From the NCBI RefSeq assembly GCF_039534125.1, contig NZ_BAAAUV010000001.1, positions 372,001 through 436,000 of the forward strand: 64,000 nucleotides of DNA. The letters run 5' to 3'. Below are positions 57,861 through 64,000 of the stretch, piece by piece. The notes under the pieces were generated by a model. The model was not told the DNA's origin, ran no database searches, and was given only the letters and a program-made list of their open reading frames with translations. The position numbers and the translations under genes were made by a program. Numbering within the stretch: position 1 is the first letter of the stretch; each line of letters opens with the position of its first letter. The DNA is from Actinocorallia longicatena (GTDB taxonomy: Bacteria; Actinomycetota; Actinomycetes; Streptosporangiales; Streptosporangiaceae).

Positions 57861-59053
57861 TAGGGAAGCCAGCTGTCGGGGCCGAAGGTCTCGTAGTGGA
57901 TGCGGGCCGCCGGAACTCCCTTGGCCAGCAGGTCGGTGCGGACGGAGCGCATGAACGGCACCGGGCCGCACAGGTAGGCACGGGTCCCGGCCGGGACGTC
58001 CAGCTCCGAGAGGTCGGCGTACCCGTGACGGTCGGCGGGCCAGGGAGCGTCGGGGTTCTCGTACCAGACGTGGGCGGTGGCCTCGGGGAGCTTGGCGACG
58101 AGCTGCCGCAGCTCGGCACGGAAGGCGTGGCTCCCCGGGCCGTGGTCGGCATGGACGACCGTCACCGGCCGGGCCGAGCCCGTGGCGGCCAGATGGGCCA
58201 GCATGCTGATCATCGGTGTGGCCCCGATGCCGGCCGAGGCCAGCAGGAGCGGCGCGTCCTCCTCGACCAGGACCGTGTCCCCGAAGGGCGGGCTGATCTC
58301 GATGACGTCGCCCTCACGCAGCTGGGCATGGAGCCGGTTCGAGACCTCTCCGGCGGGCGCCCCGCCGGCCCCGTCGACCCGCTTCACCGAGATCCAGCGG
58401 TCGGTCCCGTTCGGCGCGCACGACAGGCTGTACTGCCGGATCTGACGTGCCCCGTCGGGCAGCTCCACCCGGACCGAGACGTACTGGCCGGGCAGGAACG
58501 GCGCGGCCGGGGACCGGTCGGCCGGGCGCAGCATGAACGTGGCCACCTCCGGGGTCTCCTCGACCCGGCCCACGACCTTCCAGGGCCGCCAGACGTCACA
58601 GCCTTCCACGCCCGCCTCCGCGTAGAGGCGGGCCTCGAGCGCGATCAGGGCGCCGGCCATGAGCCAGTAGACCTCGTCCCAGGCCGCCGCCACCTCGGGC
58701 GTGACGGCGTCGCCGAGCACCTCGGCGACGGCGGCCAGCAGGTGCCGCTGAACGATCGGGTACTGCTCCGGGGCGATCCCGAGCGAGGCGTGCTTGTGCG
58801 CGATCCGGGCCAGCAGCTGGTCCGGCCGCCGGTCGGGCTCGGCCACCAGCATCGACGCGAACCCGGCGACGGCTCCCGCCAGCGCCCTGCTCTGGCTTCC
58901 GTCGGCCTGGTTGCCCCGGTTGAACAGGTCGCGCAGCAGTTCGGGACGGGCGGCGAACATGTTCCGGTAGAAGACCGCGGTGATCTCGTCGATCGCGGCC
59001 CCGACGGCGGGCAGTGTGGCGCGGACGATCGCGGCGGACGGTTCGGACAGCAT
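57860..59053 (-). CDS. hmp: Flavohemoglobin (nitric oxide dioxygenase)
   Basis: A 397-residue flavohemoglobin that oxidises NO to nitrate with O2 and NAD(P)H in the cytoplasm. The globin domain (1-140) has the B10 Tyr29 in VFYRNMF and the proximal His88 in AHKHASLGI. The FAD domain (about 150-255) has QIRQYSLS, and the NAD domain (about 262-397) has GIGATPMISML and YLCGPVPFM. ATG 59053 lies 13 bases from a perfect NsrR palindrome, and nsrR is the next gene upstream, so expression is very likely induced by NO through NsrR. Confidence 0.94.
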   Translation of the reverse strand: MLSEPSAAIVRATLPAVGAAIDEITAVFYRNMFAARPELLRDLFNRGNQADGSQSRALAGAVAGFASMLVAEPDRRPDQLLARIAHKHASLGIAPEQYPIVQRHLLAAVAEVLGDAVTPEVAAAWDEVYWLMAGALIALEARLYAEAGVEGCDVWRPWKVVGRVEETPEVATFMLRPADRSPAAPFLPGQYVSVRVELPDGARQIRQYSLSCAPNGTDRWISVKRVDGAGGAPAGEVSNRLHAQLREGDVIEISPPFGDTVLVEEDAPLLLASAGIGATPMISMLAHLAATGSARPVTVVHADHGPGSHAFRAELRQLVAKLPEATAHVWYENPDAPWPADRHGYADLSELDVPAGTRAYLCGPVPFMRSVRTDLLAKGVPAARIHYETFGPDSWLP

Positions 59054-59065
59054 CGGCGCTCCTTA

Positions 59066-59088
59066 AATACGAATCTTAGATTCGTATT
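59066..59088 (-). promoter_or_regulatory. NsrR-binding palindrome upstream of hmp
   Basis: AATACGAATC (59066-59075) and its exact complement GATTCGTATT (59079-59088) surround TTA, giving a 23-bp element with 10-base arms. Size, A/T-rich outer bases and the ACGAAT core agree with known Streptomyces NsrR sites at hmp genes. It sits 13 bases before the hmp start, where bound repressor would block transcription. Confidence 0.85.
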
Positions 59089-59126
59089 ATTGCGCCCGCT
59101 CCGGCATCTCCCTCATCGGGGTCACC

Positions 59127-59579
59127 TCAAGCCTCTCCGGGCCGCCCCACCAGCAGCCTCACCAGTACCGGCCCCTGCGGCCCCTCCACCAGATCCCCGA
59201 TCGTCACCGGATCCAACGTCGCGTAGAACGCCTCCTGCGCCTTCCGCAGCTCCCCGCGCAGCCTGCACTCGCCGCGCAGCGGGCAGGCCGGCTCCTCCTC
59301 GCACCCCACCACGTCCCCGATGCCTTCCAGCTCCCGCACCAGCCACCCGACCGAGATCTCTCCCGCGCCGGGCGCCAGCGCCAGCCCCCCGCCCCTCCCC
59401 CGCCGCGCCTCCACCACGCCCGCGTGCCTCAGGCGGCTCACCACCTTCGCCACATGAGTGAAGGGCGCCGCCACATCCGCTGCCACCTGACGGGCGGTCG
59501 GCTGCTCCTGCGTCCCGTCCAGCACCGCCAGCCGCATCGCCACCCGCAACGCCAGGTCAGTGAACCTCGTCAACCGCAC
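59127..59579 (-). CDS. nsrR: NsrR, Rrf2-family nitric-oxide-sensing repressor
   Basis: A 150-residue Rrf2 regulator with an N-terminal winged helix (MRLTRFTDLALRVAMRLAV; HVAKVVSRLRHAGVVEARRG). Three cluster-binding cysteines sit at 93, 99 and 105 (GCEEEPACPLRGECR), the same spacing and positions as S. coelicolor NsrR, which holds a [4Fe-4S] cluster that reacts with NO. Residues HVAKVVSRL replace the longer recognition helix of IscR-like proteins. It lies directly upstream of hmp on the same strand. Confidence 0.94.
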   Translation of the reverse strand: MRLTRFTDLALRVAMRLAVLDGTQEQPTARQVAADVAAPFTHVAKVVSRLRHAGVVEARRGRGGGLALAPGAGEISVGWLVRELEGIGDVVGCEEEPACPLRGECRLRGELRKAQEAFYATLDPVTIGDLVEGPQGPVLVRLLVGRPGEA

Positions 59580-59640
59580 CCCACCACGCTATCCCTCCAG
59601 CGGACAGCGCCGGGCGAGCATCCGGGCCGGGCTTCCCGAC

Positions 59641-60273
59641 CTAGTGCCAGGGGTCGGCGGCGGCGGCGAGGAGGTGGTGGAGGGTGCGGGGCAGGGAGAG
59701 GCCGGGGTCGTCGAGCCACTGCAGGGTGGCGATGCGGAGGGCGGATTCCAGAGCGGCGGCGAGGGTGCGGGCCCGAAGCCGGGCGTCGAGGTCCGGGTCG
59801 AGGGGAGGGCGGCCGTCCTCGGCCGGGGGCCGTTCGCTCGCGGGGATCCGGTCGACGACGAGGCCGGCGAGGACGCGCTCGCTCTCGACCGATCCGGCGG
59901 CCATCCGGCCGAGCAGGGACGGGTGGCGGCGCAGCAGCCGGATCTGGGCGCTGTGGTCCGGATCCTCGTCGTTCTCGGCGATGAGCTGCCCGGCCGCCCC
60001 GCAGAGGGCGGCCCACGCGGGTTCGGCGGGAGGCCGGGCGGCGACGAGTTCGTGCAGCCGCCGGCGCCGCACCTCGTCGGTGTACAGCACCGCCTCCTCC
60101 TTGTCGGCGAAGTAGTTGGAGAAGGTGCGGCGGGACACGTTCGCGGCCTCGGCGATGGCCTCGACGGTCACGTTGTCGAGGCCGTGTTCGATGGCCAGCC
60201 GGACCGCGGCCTCGTTCAGGGCCTGCCGGGTGGCGGCCTTCTTGCGTTCACGCAGGCCCGCGGTCATGGTCAT
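59641..60273 (-). CDS. TetR-family transcriptional regulator
   Basis: A 210-residue TetR repressor. The helix-turn-helix is VTVEAIAEAANVSRRTFSNYF (residues about 36-56), preceded by RERKKAATRQALNEAAVRLA. The C-terminal ligand domain is divergent. The frame is open to 60519, but ATG 60273 (MTMTAGLRERKK) is the natural start; ATG 60267 is an alternative. It is divergent from a TIGR03086-type gene with an A/T-rich repeat region between, the probable operator. Confidence 0.88.
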   Translation of the reverse strand: MTMTAGLRERKKAATRQALNEAAVRLAIEHGLDNVTVEAIAEAANVSRRTFSNYFADKEEAVLYTDEVRRRRLHELVAARPPAEPAWAALCGAAGQLIAENDEDPDHSAQIRLLRRHPSLLGRMAAGSVESERVLAGLVVDRIPASERPPAEDGRPPLDPDLDARLRARTLAAALESALRIATLQWLDDPGLSLPRTLHHLLAAAADPWH

Positions 60274-60305
60274 GCCCCAGAGGATAAGGCTCCTTGCCGG
60301 AGACG

Positions 60306-60337
60306 AATATTTGCCCATTGGGAAATATTGCCCATTG
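60306..60337. promoter_or_regulatory. Putative TetR operator with inverted and direct repeats
   Basis: AATATTT (60306-60312) and AAATATT (60323-60329) form an inverted repeat, and TTGCCCATTG occurs at 60311-60320 and 60328-60337 as a 17-bp-period direct repeat. This lies in the 124-base divergent region between the TetR gene and the gene at 60398. Confidence 0.55.
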
Positions 60338-60397
60338 CGCAAGATTATGGAAGCCTGGTGCCGCGAACGACTCCGCCGACGCCCCGAGAGGCATCCC

Positions 60398-60988
60398 ATG
60401 GCCCCGCAGATCGATCTCGCCACCGCCGCCGCCGAACTCTCCGCGCTCCTCGCGGGCGTCCGCGACGACCAGCTCACCGCGCCGACCCCGTGCGCGGACT
60501 TCACCGTCGCCGACCTCATCGACCACGTCGACGGCCTGTGCCCCGTCTACGCGGCGGCGGCCGTCAAGAGACCCTCTCCCCCGCAGCCCGAGGGCCCGTC
60601 CGGCGACGGCTCCCGCCTTCCCGCCGACTGGCGCACGAGCATCCCCCCTCACCTCGACGCCCTGGCCCTCGCCTGGAGCGACCCCGCCGCCTGGGCGGGA
60701 ACGACCCGGGTCTCAGGCCACGAAGCCCCGGCCCAGGTCGCGGGCGTCCTCCTCCTCACCGAACTGATCGTCCACGGCTGGGACCTCGCCCGCGCCACCG
60801 CCCGCCCCTACACCGGCGACCCCGAGACACTCGGCCCCTGCCTGACCCTCGTCTCCCCTCTGTTCCCCCCTGATCAGCGCGGAGCGGACTCCTATTTCGC
60901 CCCCGCCGTCGAGGTCCCCGCCGACGCCTCCCCCCTCGACCACCTGATCGCCTTCATGGGCCGCCACCCCTCCTGGACCCCCTCCTGA
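60398..60988 (+). CDS. TIGR03086-family / mycothiol-dependent maleylpyruvate isomerase N-terminal-type protein
   Basis: A 196-residue DinB-like four-helix protein with TPCADFTVADLIDHVDGL near residue 30 and LTELIVHGWDLARATARPYTGD near residue 120. The His of DHVDG and the HGWD motif are typical metal ligands in the mycothiol-dependent isomerase superfamily. The true reaction of TIGR03086 members is unknown, probably mycothiol conjugation or transfer. GAGAGG precedes ATG 60398. It is divergent from a TetR gene that probably controls it. Confidence 0.86.
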   Translation: MAPQIDLATAAAELSALLAGVRDDQLTAPTPCADFTVADLIDHVDGLCPVYAAAAVKRPSPPQPEGPSGDGSRLPADWRTSIPPHLDALALAWSDPAAWAGTTRVSGHEAPAQVAGVLLLTELIVHGWDLARATARPYTGDPETLGPCLTLVSPLFPPDQRGADSYFAPAVEVPADASPLDHLIAFMGRHPSWTPS

Positions 60989-61034
60989 GCCCCGGAAGAT
61001 CCGGCGAAGAAGGCGAGCACCCGGCGCCACGCGT

Positions 61035-61060
61035 CCCGCCCGGGGCCCGGCGCGGGCGGG
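61035..61060 (+). terminator. Hairpin after the TIGR03086 gene
   Basis: CCCGCCC (61035-61041) and GGGCGGG (61054-61060) form a perfect 7-bp stem; the loop contains GGGCCC. It lies 46 bases after the stop. Confidence 0.5.
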
Positions 61061-61108
61061 CGGTTACGCTCTCAGACGACCTAATGCTTGCTCGGCGGGA
61101 GAGGTGCG

Positions 61109-62089
61109 ATGGACGTCGTCGTGGAGAGAAGGCACGGGATCGGGTTTCCGGCGCGGGCGTTCACGTTCCTGTTGCGGTTCTGGCTGCGGCCGCTGATGCG
61201 GTACATGCCGTTCACCGCGTCCGGTTTCCGGATCGGGGCGTCGTTCGAACCCGCCTCACGGATCATGGTGCCGCCGCGCGGGACCCGGACGCGGCCCGTT
61301 TCCTTTCCCGGCTTCAAGGCCGAGTGGGTGTGCGGCCCGGGGGTCGCGCCGCCCGGTGCGGACCGGGGGACCGTCATCCTCTATCTGCACGGCGGCGGGT
61401 TCATGGTCGGCGGGCTGAACACCCATCGGCGGATGATCGCCCGGCTGTCGGCCGCCGCGGGGGCGCCCGCGCTGTCGGTCGCCTACCGGATGCTCCCCGC
61501 CGCGACACTGCCCGAGATGGTCGACGACTGCCTCGCCGCCTACCGGCATCTCCTGGATCTCGGTCATCCCGCTGATCGCATCGTGGTCGCCGGGGACTCC
61601 GCCGGCGGCTTCCTCTCCTTCGCCACCCCGCTCCAGGCGATCCGGGACGGTCTGCCCGCGCCCGGCGGCATCGTCGCGATCTCCCCGCTCACCGATCTCG
61701 ACCACACCGCCAAGCTCGCCCACGCCAACCTCCTGCTCGACCCGTTCATCCCCGGCTCCCGCCTGCCCCTCCTCAACGATCTCCTGCTCGCCGATCTGGC
61801 CCCCGATCCGCTGCACTCGCCCGTCAACGGGGCCCTCTCCCAGCTTCCGCCCACCCTCATCCACTGCGGCTCGACCGAGATCCTGCGCGTCGACTCCGAG
61901 CTCATGGCCGACCGCCTCGCCCAGGCGGGCGTCCCGGTCACCCTCGTCATCTGGGACCGCCAACCCCACGTCTTCCAGATCTTCGCCGACGCCTGCCGCG
62001 AGGGCCTCCGCTCCCTCACCGAACTCGGCGCCTTCGTCCGCGCCCTCCCCGCCACCCGCGCCTCCGGCAACCGCGACACCGCGGCCTGA
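61109..62089 (+). CDS. Alpha/beta hydrolase, hormone-sensitive-lipase-like esterase
   Basis: A 326-residue esterase of the HSL (alpha/beta-hydrolase_3) family. The oxyanion motif is YLHGGGFMVGG, the nucleophile Ser lies in VAGDSAGGFLSF, and the C-terminal region has the His in RQPHVFQIF; the acidic member is probably in the STEILRVDSE segment. An N-terminal amphipathic region (FPARAFTFLLRFWLRPLMRYM) may associate with the membrane. GGGAGAGG precedes ATG 61109. The minus-strand CopD-CtaG frame runs antisense through most of it. Confidence 0.87.
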   Translation: MDVVVERRHGIGFPARAFTFLLRFWLRPLMRYMPFTASGFRIGASFEPASRIMVPPRGTRTRPVSFPGFKAEWVCGPGVAPPGADRGTVILYLHGGGFMVGGLNTHRRMIARLSAAAGAPALSVAYRMLPAATLPEMVDDCLAAYRHLLDLGHPADRIVVAGDSAGGFLSFATPLQAIRDGLPAPGGIVAISPLTDLDHTAKLAHANLLLDPFIPGSRLPLLNDLLLADLAPDPLHSPVNGALSQLPPTLIHCGSTEILRVDSELMADRLAQAGVPVTLVIWDRQPHVFQIFADACREGLRSLTELGAFVRALPATRASGNRDTAA

Positions 62090-63994
62090 CCCCGCGGCGC
62101 GACGGGATCGGCGGATCAGGATCAGGAGGACCAGCAGGGACGCGAGGGCGGCGAGGGCCAGGGCGAGGGCCCCGCCGAGATGCTGGTCGCGGAGCTGGGA
62201 GGTTCCCCAGGGGCGGGCCAGCGAGCGGTACCAGCCCGGGGCGAAGACCTCGTCGGACGTCATGATGGCGACGCCGGAGCAGGCGTGAAGGGGAAGGGCC
62301 GCCAGGATCAGGGCGACGCGCTTCGCCGGGGAGAGCCGGGGGGCGCCGCTCCCCGGTCCGATGATCGGCAGAAGGTACAGGACGCCGGCGGCCACGAAGA
62401 GCAGCATCGCGAGCGCGTGCAGGGAGTGGTCCCACAGGGACGCCTCGAACAGCGGGGTGGAGTAGAACCCGTACAGGCTCGCCACCAGCAGGACCGGCCC
62501 CGCAAGCGGCCGGGTCAGGAGCCGCAGCGGACGGCTGTGGACCAGGGCGAGCAGCAGTTCGGGCGGAGTCCTGCCGGGGCCTCCCCTGCGAGGGCGCAGC
62601 GCCCTGAGCGCCAGGGTGACGGGGGCGCCGAGCAGCAACGGGATCGGTGCGATCAGGCTCAGCACCGCGTGCTGCACGAGGTGCGCGCTCGTCAGCACCA
62701 TGCTGTAGCGGGCCAGCCCGCTACAGGTCGCGGCCAGGACGATCAGCAGCCCGGCGGCCCAGGCGACGGTGCGGGAGAGCGGCCAGGGCTGACCGTCGCG
62801 GCGCAGCCGCACCACCGCCATGGCGTACAGGACGGCCCCGGCCGTGACCAGGGCGAGGAACAGCGGATCCCAGCGCCATCCGGACGCGTAGGCGGCCGGG
62901 TCCGGCGGTCCGGGAAGCCGGAAGCCCAGCATCGCCTCCGCGGGGCCGATCTGCCGTGCCGCGACGGCGGGCGGCGCCGTCCGGGACAGGCCGACGGCCA
63001 GGCCCATGGTGGCGGCCATCACGACGAGCTCCAGCGCCGCGACCCGCACGAAGACACCGGTTCCCTGCCCGGTGCGCAGCGCGGGGACGCTGACCCGCCG
63101 GTGCCACCACCCGAGGCCGCCCAGTCCGGCGAGCGCGGCCGTCTTGGCCGCGATCAGCACGCCGTAACGGCTCCCGAGGTGCGGGCCGTCGAGCCGGATC
63201 CACGCGTTGACGAGCCCGCTCGCCGCGACCACAGCGAAGCACACCGCGGCCAGCCTGCTGTAGCGCGCGACGATCTCACCGAGCTGGTCCCTCAGGAGCC
63301 ATGCGGCGGCCACCAGCACCAGCAGGCCGCCGATCCACACGGCCGCGCCGAGAACGTGCGCGGCCAGGCTGTAGGCCGCCAGGGAGTGGTTCGCGGCGGA
63401 CGCCGCATGGCCGGTGAAAGCCGGCGGGAGCAGCCCGGCCATCGCCAGGAGCAGCAGAGGACCGGCTCCGCCCGGTGTCCGGGGCCGGTGTGCCAGCACC
63501 GACAGGGCGGCGGCGGTCACGACGACCAGCAGCAGGGCCCGCCCCTGGCTGACCTCGGTCAGGTAGGCGGACAGCACGGATCCCGTCAGCACCTCGGCCG
63601 GCGGCTTCCCGTACAGGTCCGCGACCGACAGCACCGCCACCGCCAGCGCCGCGACCGTCCAGGCCGTCGCGCTCGTCGACGCCGCCCGCAGGCAGCGTCC
63701 GGCGAGGGGCGACAGCCAGCCGTAGTCGTCCGGGAGGAAGACCACGACGGCCAGGAGCAGGCCCACCGTCACCGTCCCGGCGGCGTTCATCGCGAGCTCG
63801 GCGGCGGGCACCATGCCCTTGAGGTAGGACCCGGCCTGCACCAGGTCGGTGCCGTCCTCCGGCAGGAACGTCGCCCTGAGGGCGTCGCCGAACCGCAGCG
63901 TGAACGCCAGGACGACCAGTGCCGCCGCCGCCATGCCCAGCCCGAGCCGCAGCGTGCCGCCCGGAGGCCGCGGAGGCGTCTCCTCAACCATCAC
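61256..63994 (-). CDS. CopD domain fused to CtaG-like cytochrome c oxidase assembly domain (3' end extends as antisense read-through)
   Basis: A membrane protein whose recognisable part is about residues 1-640 (63994 to about 62090). The N-terminal half (about 10-330) has helices with a CopD copper-resistance domain (YSLAAHVLGAAVWIGGLLVL). The C-terminal half (about 375-635) is CtaG-like, with SAHLVQHAVLSLIAPIPLLLG, LFEASLWDHSLHALAML and LPLHACSGVAIM, containing His residues fit for copper binding. The fusion is common in actinobacteria and delivers copper to the oxidase. After RRSRRAAG the frame continues without a stop for about 270 codons antisense to the esterase gene, in Glu/Gly-rich sequence. 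The start is GTG 63994 or ATG 63991, unless it lies beyond the window. Confidence 0.8.
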   Translation of the reverse strand: MMVEETPPRPPGGTLRLGLGMAAAALVVLAFTLRFGDALRATFLPEDGTDLVQAGSYLKGMVPAAELAMNAAGTVTVGLLLAVVVFLPDDYGWLSPLAGRCLRAASTSATAWTVAALAVAVLSVADLYGKPPAEVLTGSVLSAYLTEVSQGRALLLVVVTAAALSVLAHRPRTPGGAGPLLLLAMAGLLPPAFTGHAASAANHSLAAYSLAAHVLGAAVWIGGLLVLVAAAWLLRDQLGEIVARYSRLAAVCFAVVAASGLVNAWIRLDGPHLGSRYGVLIAAKTAALAGLGGLGWWHRRVSVPALRTGQGTGVFVRVAALELVVMAATMGLAVGLSRTAPPAVAARQIGPAEAMLGFRLPGPPDPAAYASGWRWDPLFLALVTAGAVLYAMAVVRLRRDGQPWPLSRTVAWAAGLLIVLAATCSGLARYSMVLTSAHLVQHAVLSLIAPIPLLLGAPVTLALRALRPRRGGPGRTPPELLLALVHSRPLRLLTRPLAGPVLLVASLYGFYSTPLFEASLWDHSLHALAMLLFVAAGVLYLLPIIGPGSGAPRLSPAKRVALILAALPLHACSGVAIMTSDEVFAPGWYRSLARPWGTSQLRDQHLGGALALALAALASLLVLLILIRRSRRAAGSGRGVAVAGGAGGGEGADEGAEFGEGAEALAAGVGEDLEDVGLAVPDDEGDRDARLGEAVGHELGVDAQDLGRAAVDEGGRKLGEGPVDGRVQRIGGQIGEQEIVEEGQAGAGDERVEQEVGVGELGGVVEIGERGDRDDAAGRGQTVPDRLERGGEGEEAAGGVPGDHDAISGMTEIQEMPVGGEAVVDHLGQCRGGEHPVGDRQRGRPRGGRQPGDHPPMGVQPADHEPAAVQIEDDGPPVRTGRRDPRAAHPLGLEAGKGNGPRPGPARRHHDP

Positions 63995-64000
63995 GGCGAC

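Noticed and set aside
1..64000. CRISPR arrays, insertion sequences, prophage or integrative element borders
   Set aside because: No regularly spaced repeats, transposase or integrase genes, terminal inverted repeats or tRNA-linked direct repeats were seen.

Overview
The window is high-GC, densely coding DNA that looks like a chromosome segment of a filamentous or related actinomycete outside the classical mycobacteria. The signs are very strong G/C third-position bias, many GTG starts, ATGA/GTGA gene overlaps, an AftD-like arabinofuranosyltransferase, a DUF3068 protein, a mycothiol-dependent maleylpyruvate-isomerase-type protein, an SigB/F-type sigma factor, and an NsrR whose three cysteines sit at 93, 99 and 105 as in the Streptomyces protein. 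A Streptosporangiales/Thermomonosporaceae-like host would fit, but that is inference. No rRNA, tRNA, CRISPR, insertion sequence or prophage was found, so this is mostly ordinary chromosome with several accessory patches.

Layout. 1-7.1 kb: envelope glycan genes (3' end of an AftD-like transferase, membrane acyltransferase, GT2, GT4, FkbM methyltransferase, and a DUF3068 protein fused to a multi-pass flippase-like domain). 7.2-11 kb: ArsR/AHSA1 pair with a clear palindromic operator, NhaP-type antiporter, secreted repeat protein. 11-15.9 kb: LysR-LLM oxidoreductase-SDR unit, divergent MFS gene and a lipoprotein that looks like a CapA relative without its catalytic residues. 15.9-25.2 kb: a 1009-residue membrane protein with a glycoside-hydrolase-like exterior, soluble PAS histidine kinase, saccharopine-dehydrogenase-like enzyme, AraC/GATase regulator, membrane protein, MscS channel, SDR. 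25.5-32.3 kb: NarL-type two-component pair facing an MFS-ABC-ABC operon that resembles siderophore traffic systems.

32.3-43.4 kb: a pyridoxamine-oxidase-like remnant, SDR, CPA2 antiporter with two rare TTA codons, thioesterase, TauE/SafE permease, cutinase, CorA, a glycosyltransferase-sigma factor pair, and an isolated trpBA pair behind a 0.5-kb leader. 43.4-53.6 kb: a secreted NLP-type protein, a secreted GH2 enzyme with two AbfB domains, and a complete YtfQ/R/T-YjfF-like furanose ABC transporter with an RbsD/FucU mutarotase. A divergent LacI regulator flanks a perfect 9-bp-armed operator. Together these read as an extracellular furanoside scavenging locus. 53.6-64 kb: small secreted and membrane proteins, SsuD-like monooxygenase, secreted lipase, the NsrR-Hmp nitric-oxide defence pair with a perfect NsrR palindrome, a TetR/TIGR03086 divergent pair, an HSL-type esterase and a CopD-CtaG fusion at the right edge.

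Nearly every convergent junction in the right half carries a perfect G/C-rich hairpin without a U tract, as is usual for actinomycete terminators. Two junctions (about 1.2-1.6 kb and 61.3-62.1 kb) lack a stop codon where one would be expected, so long antisense tails result.
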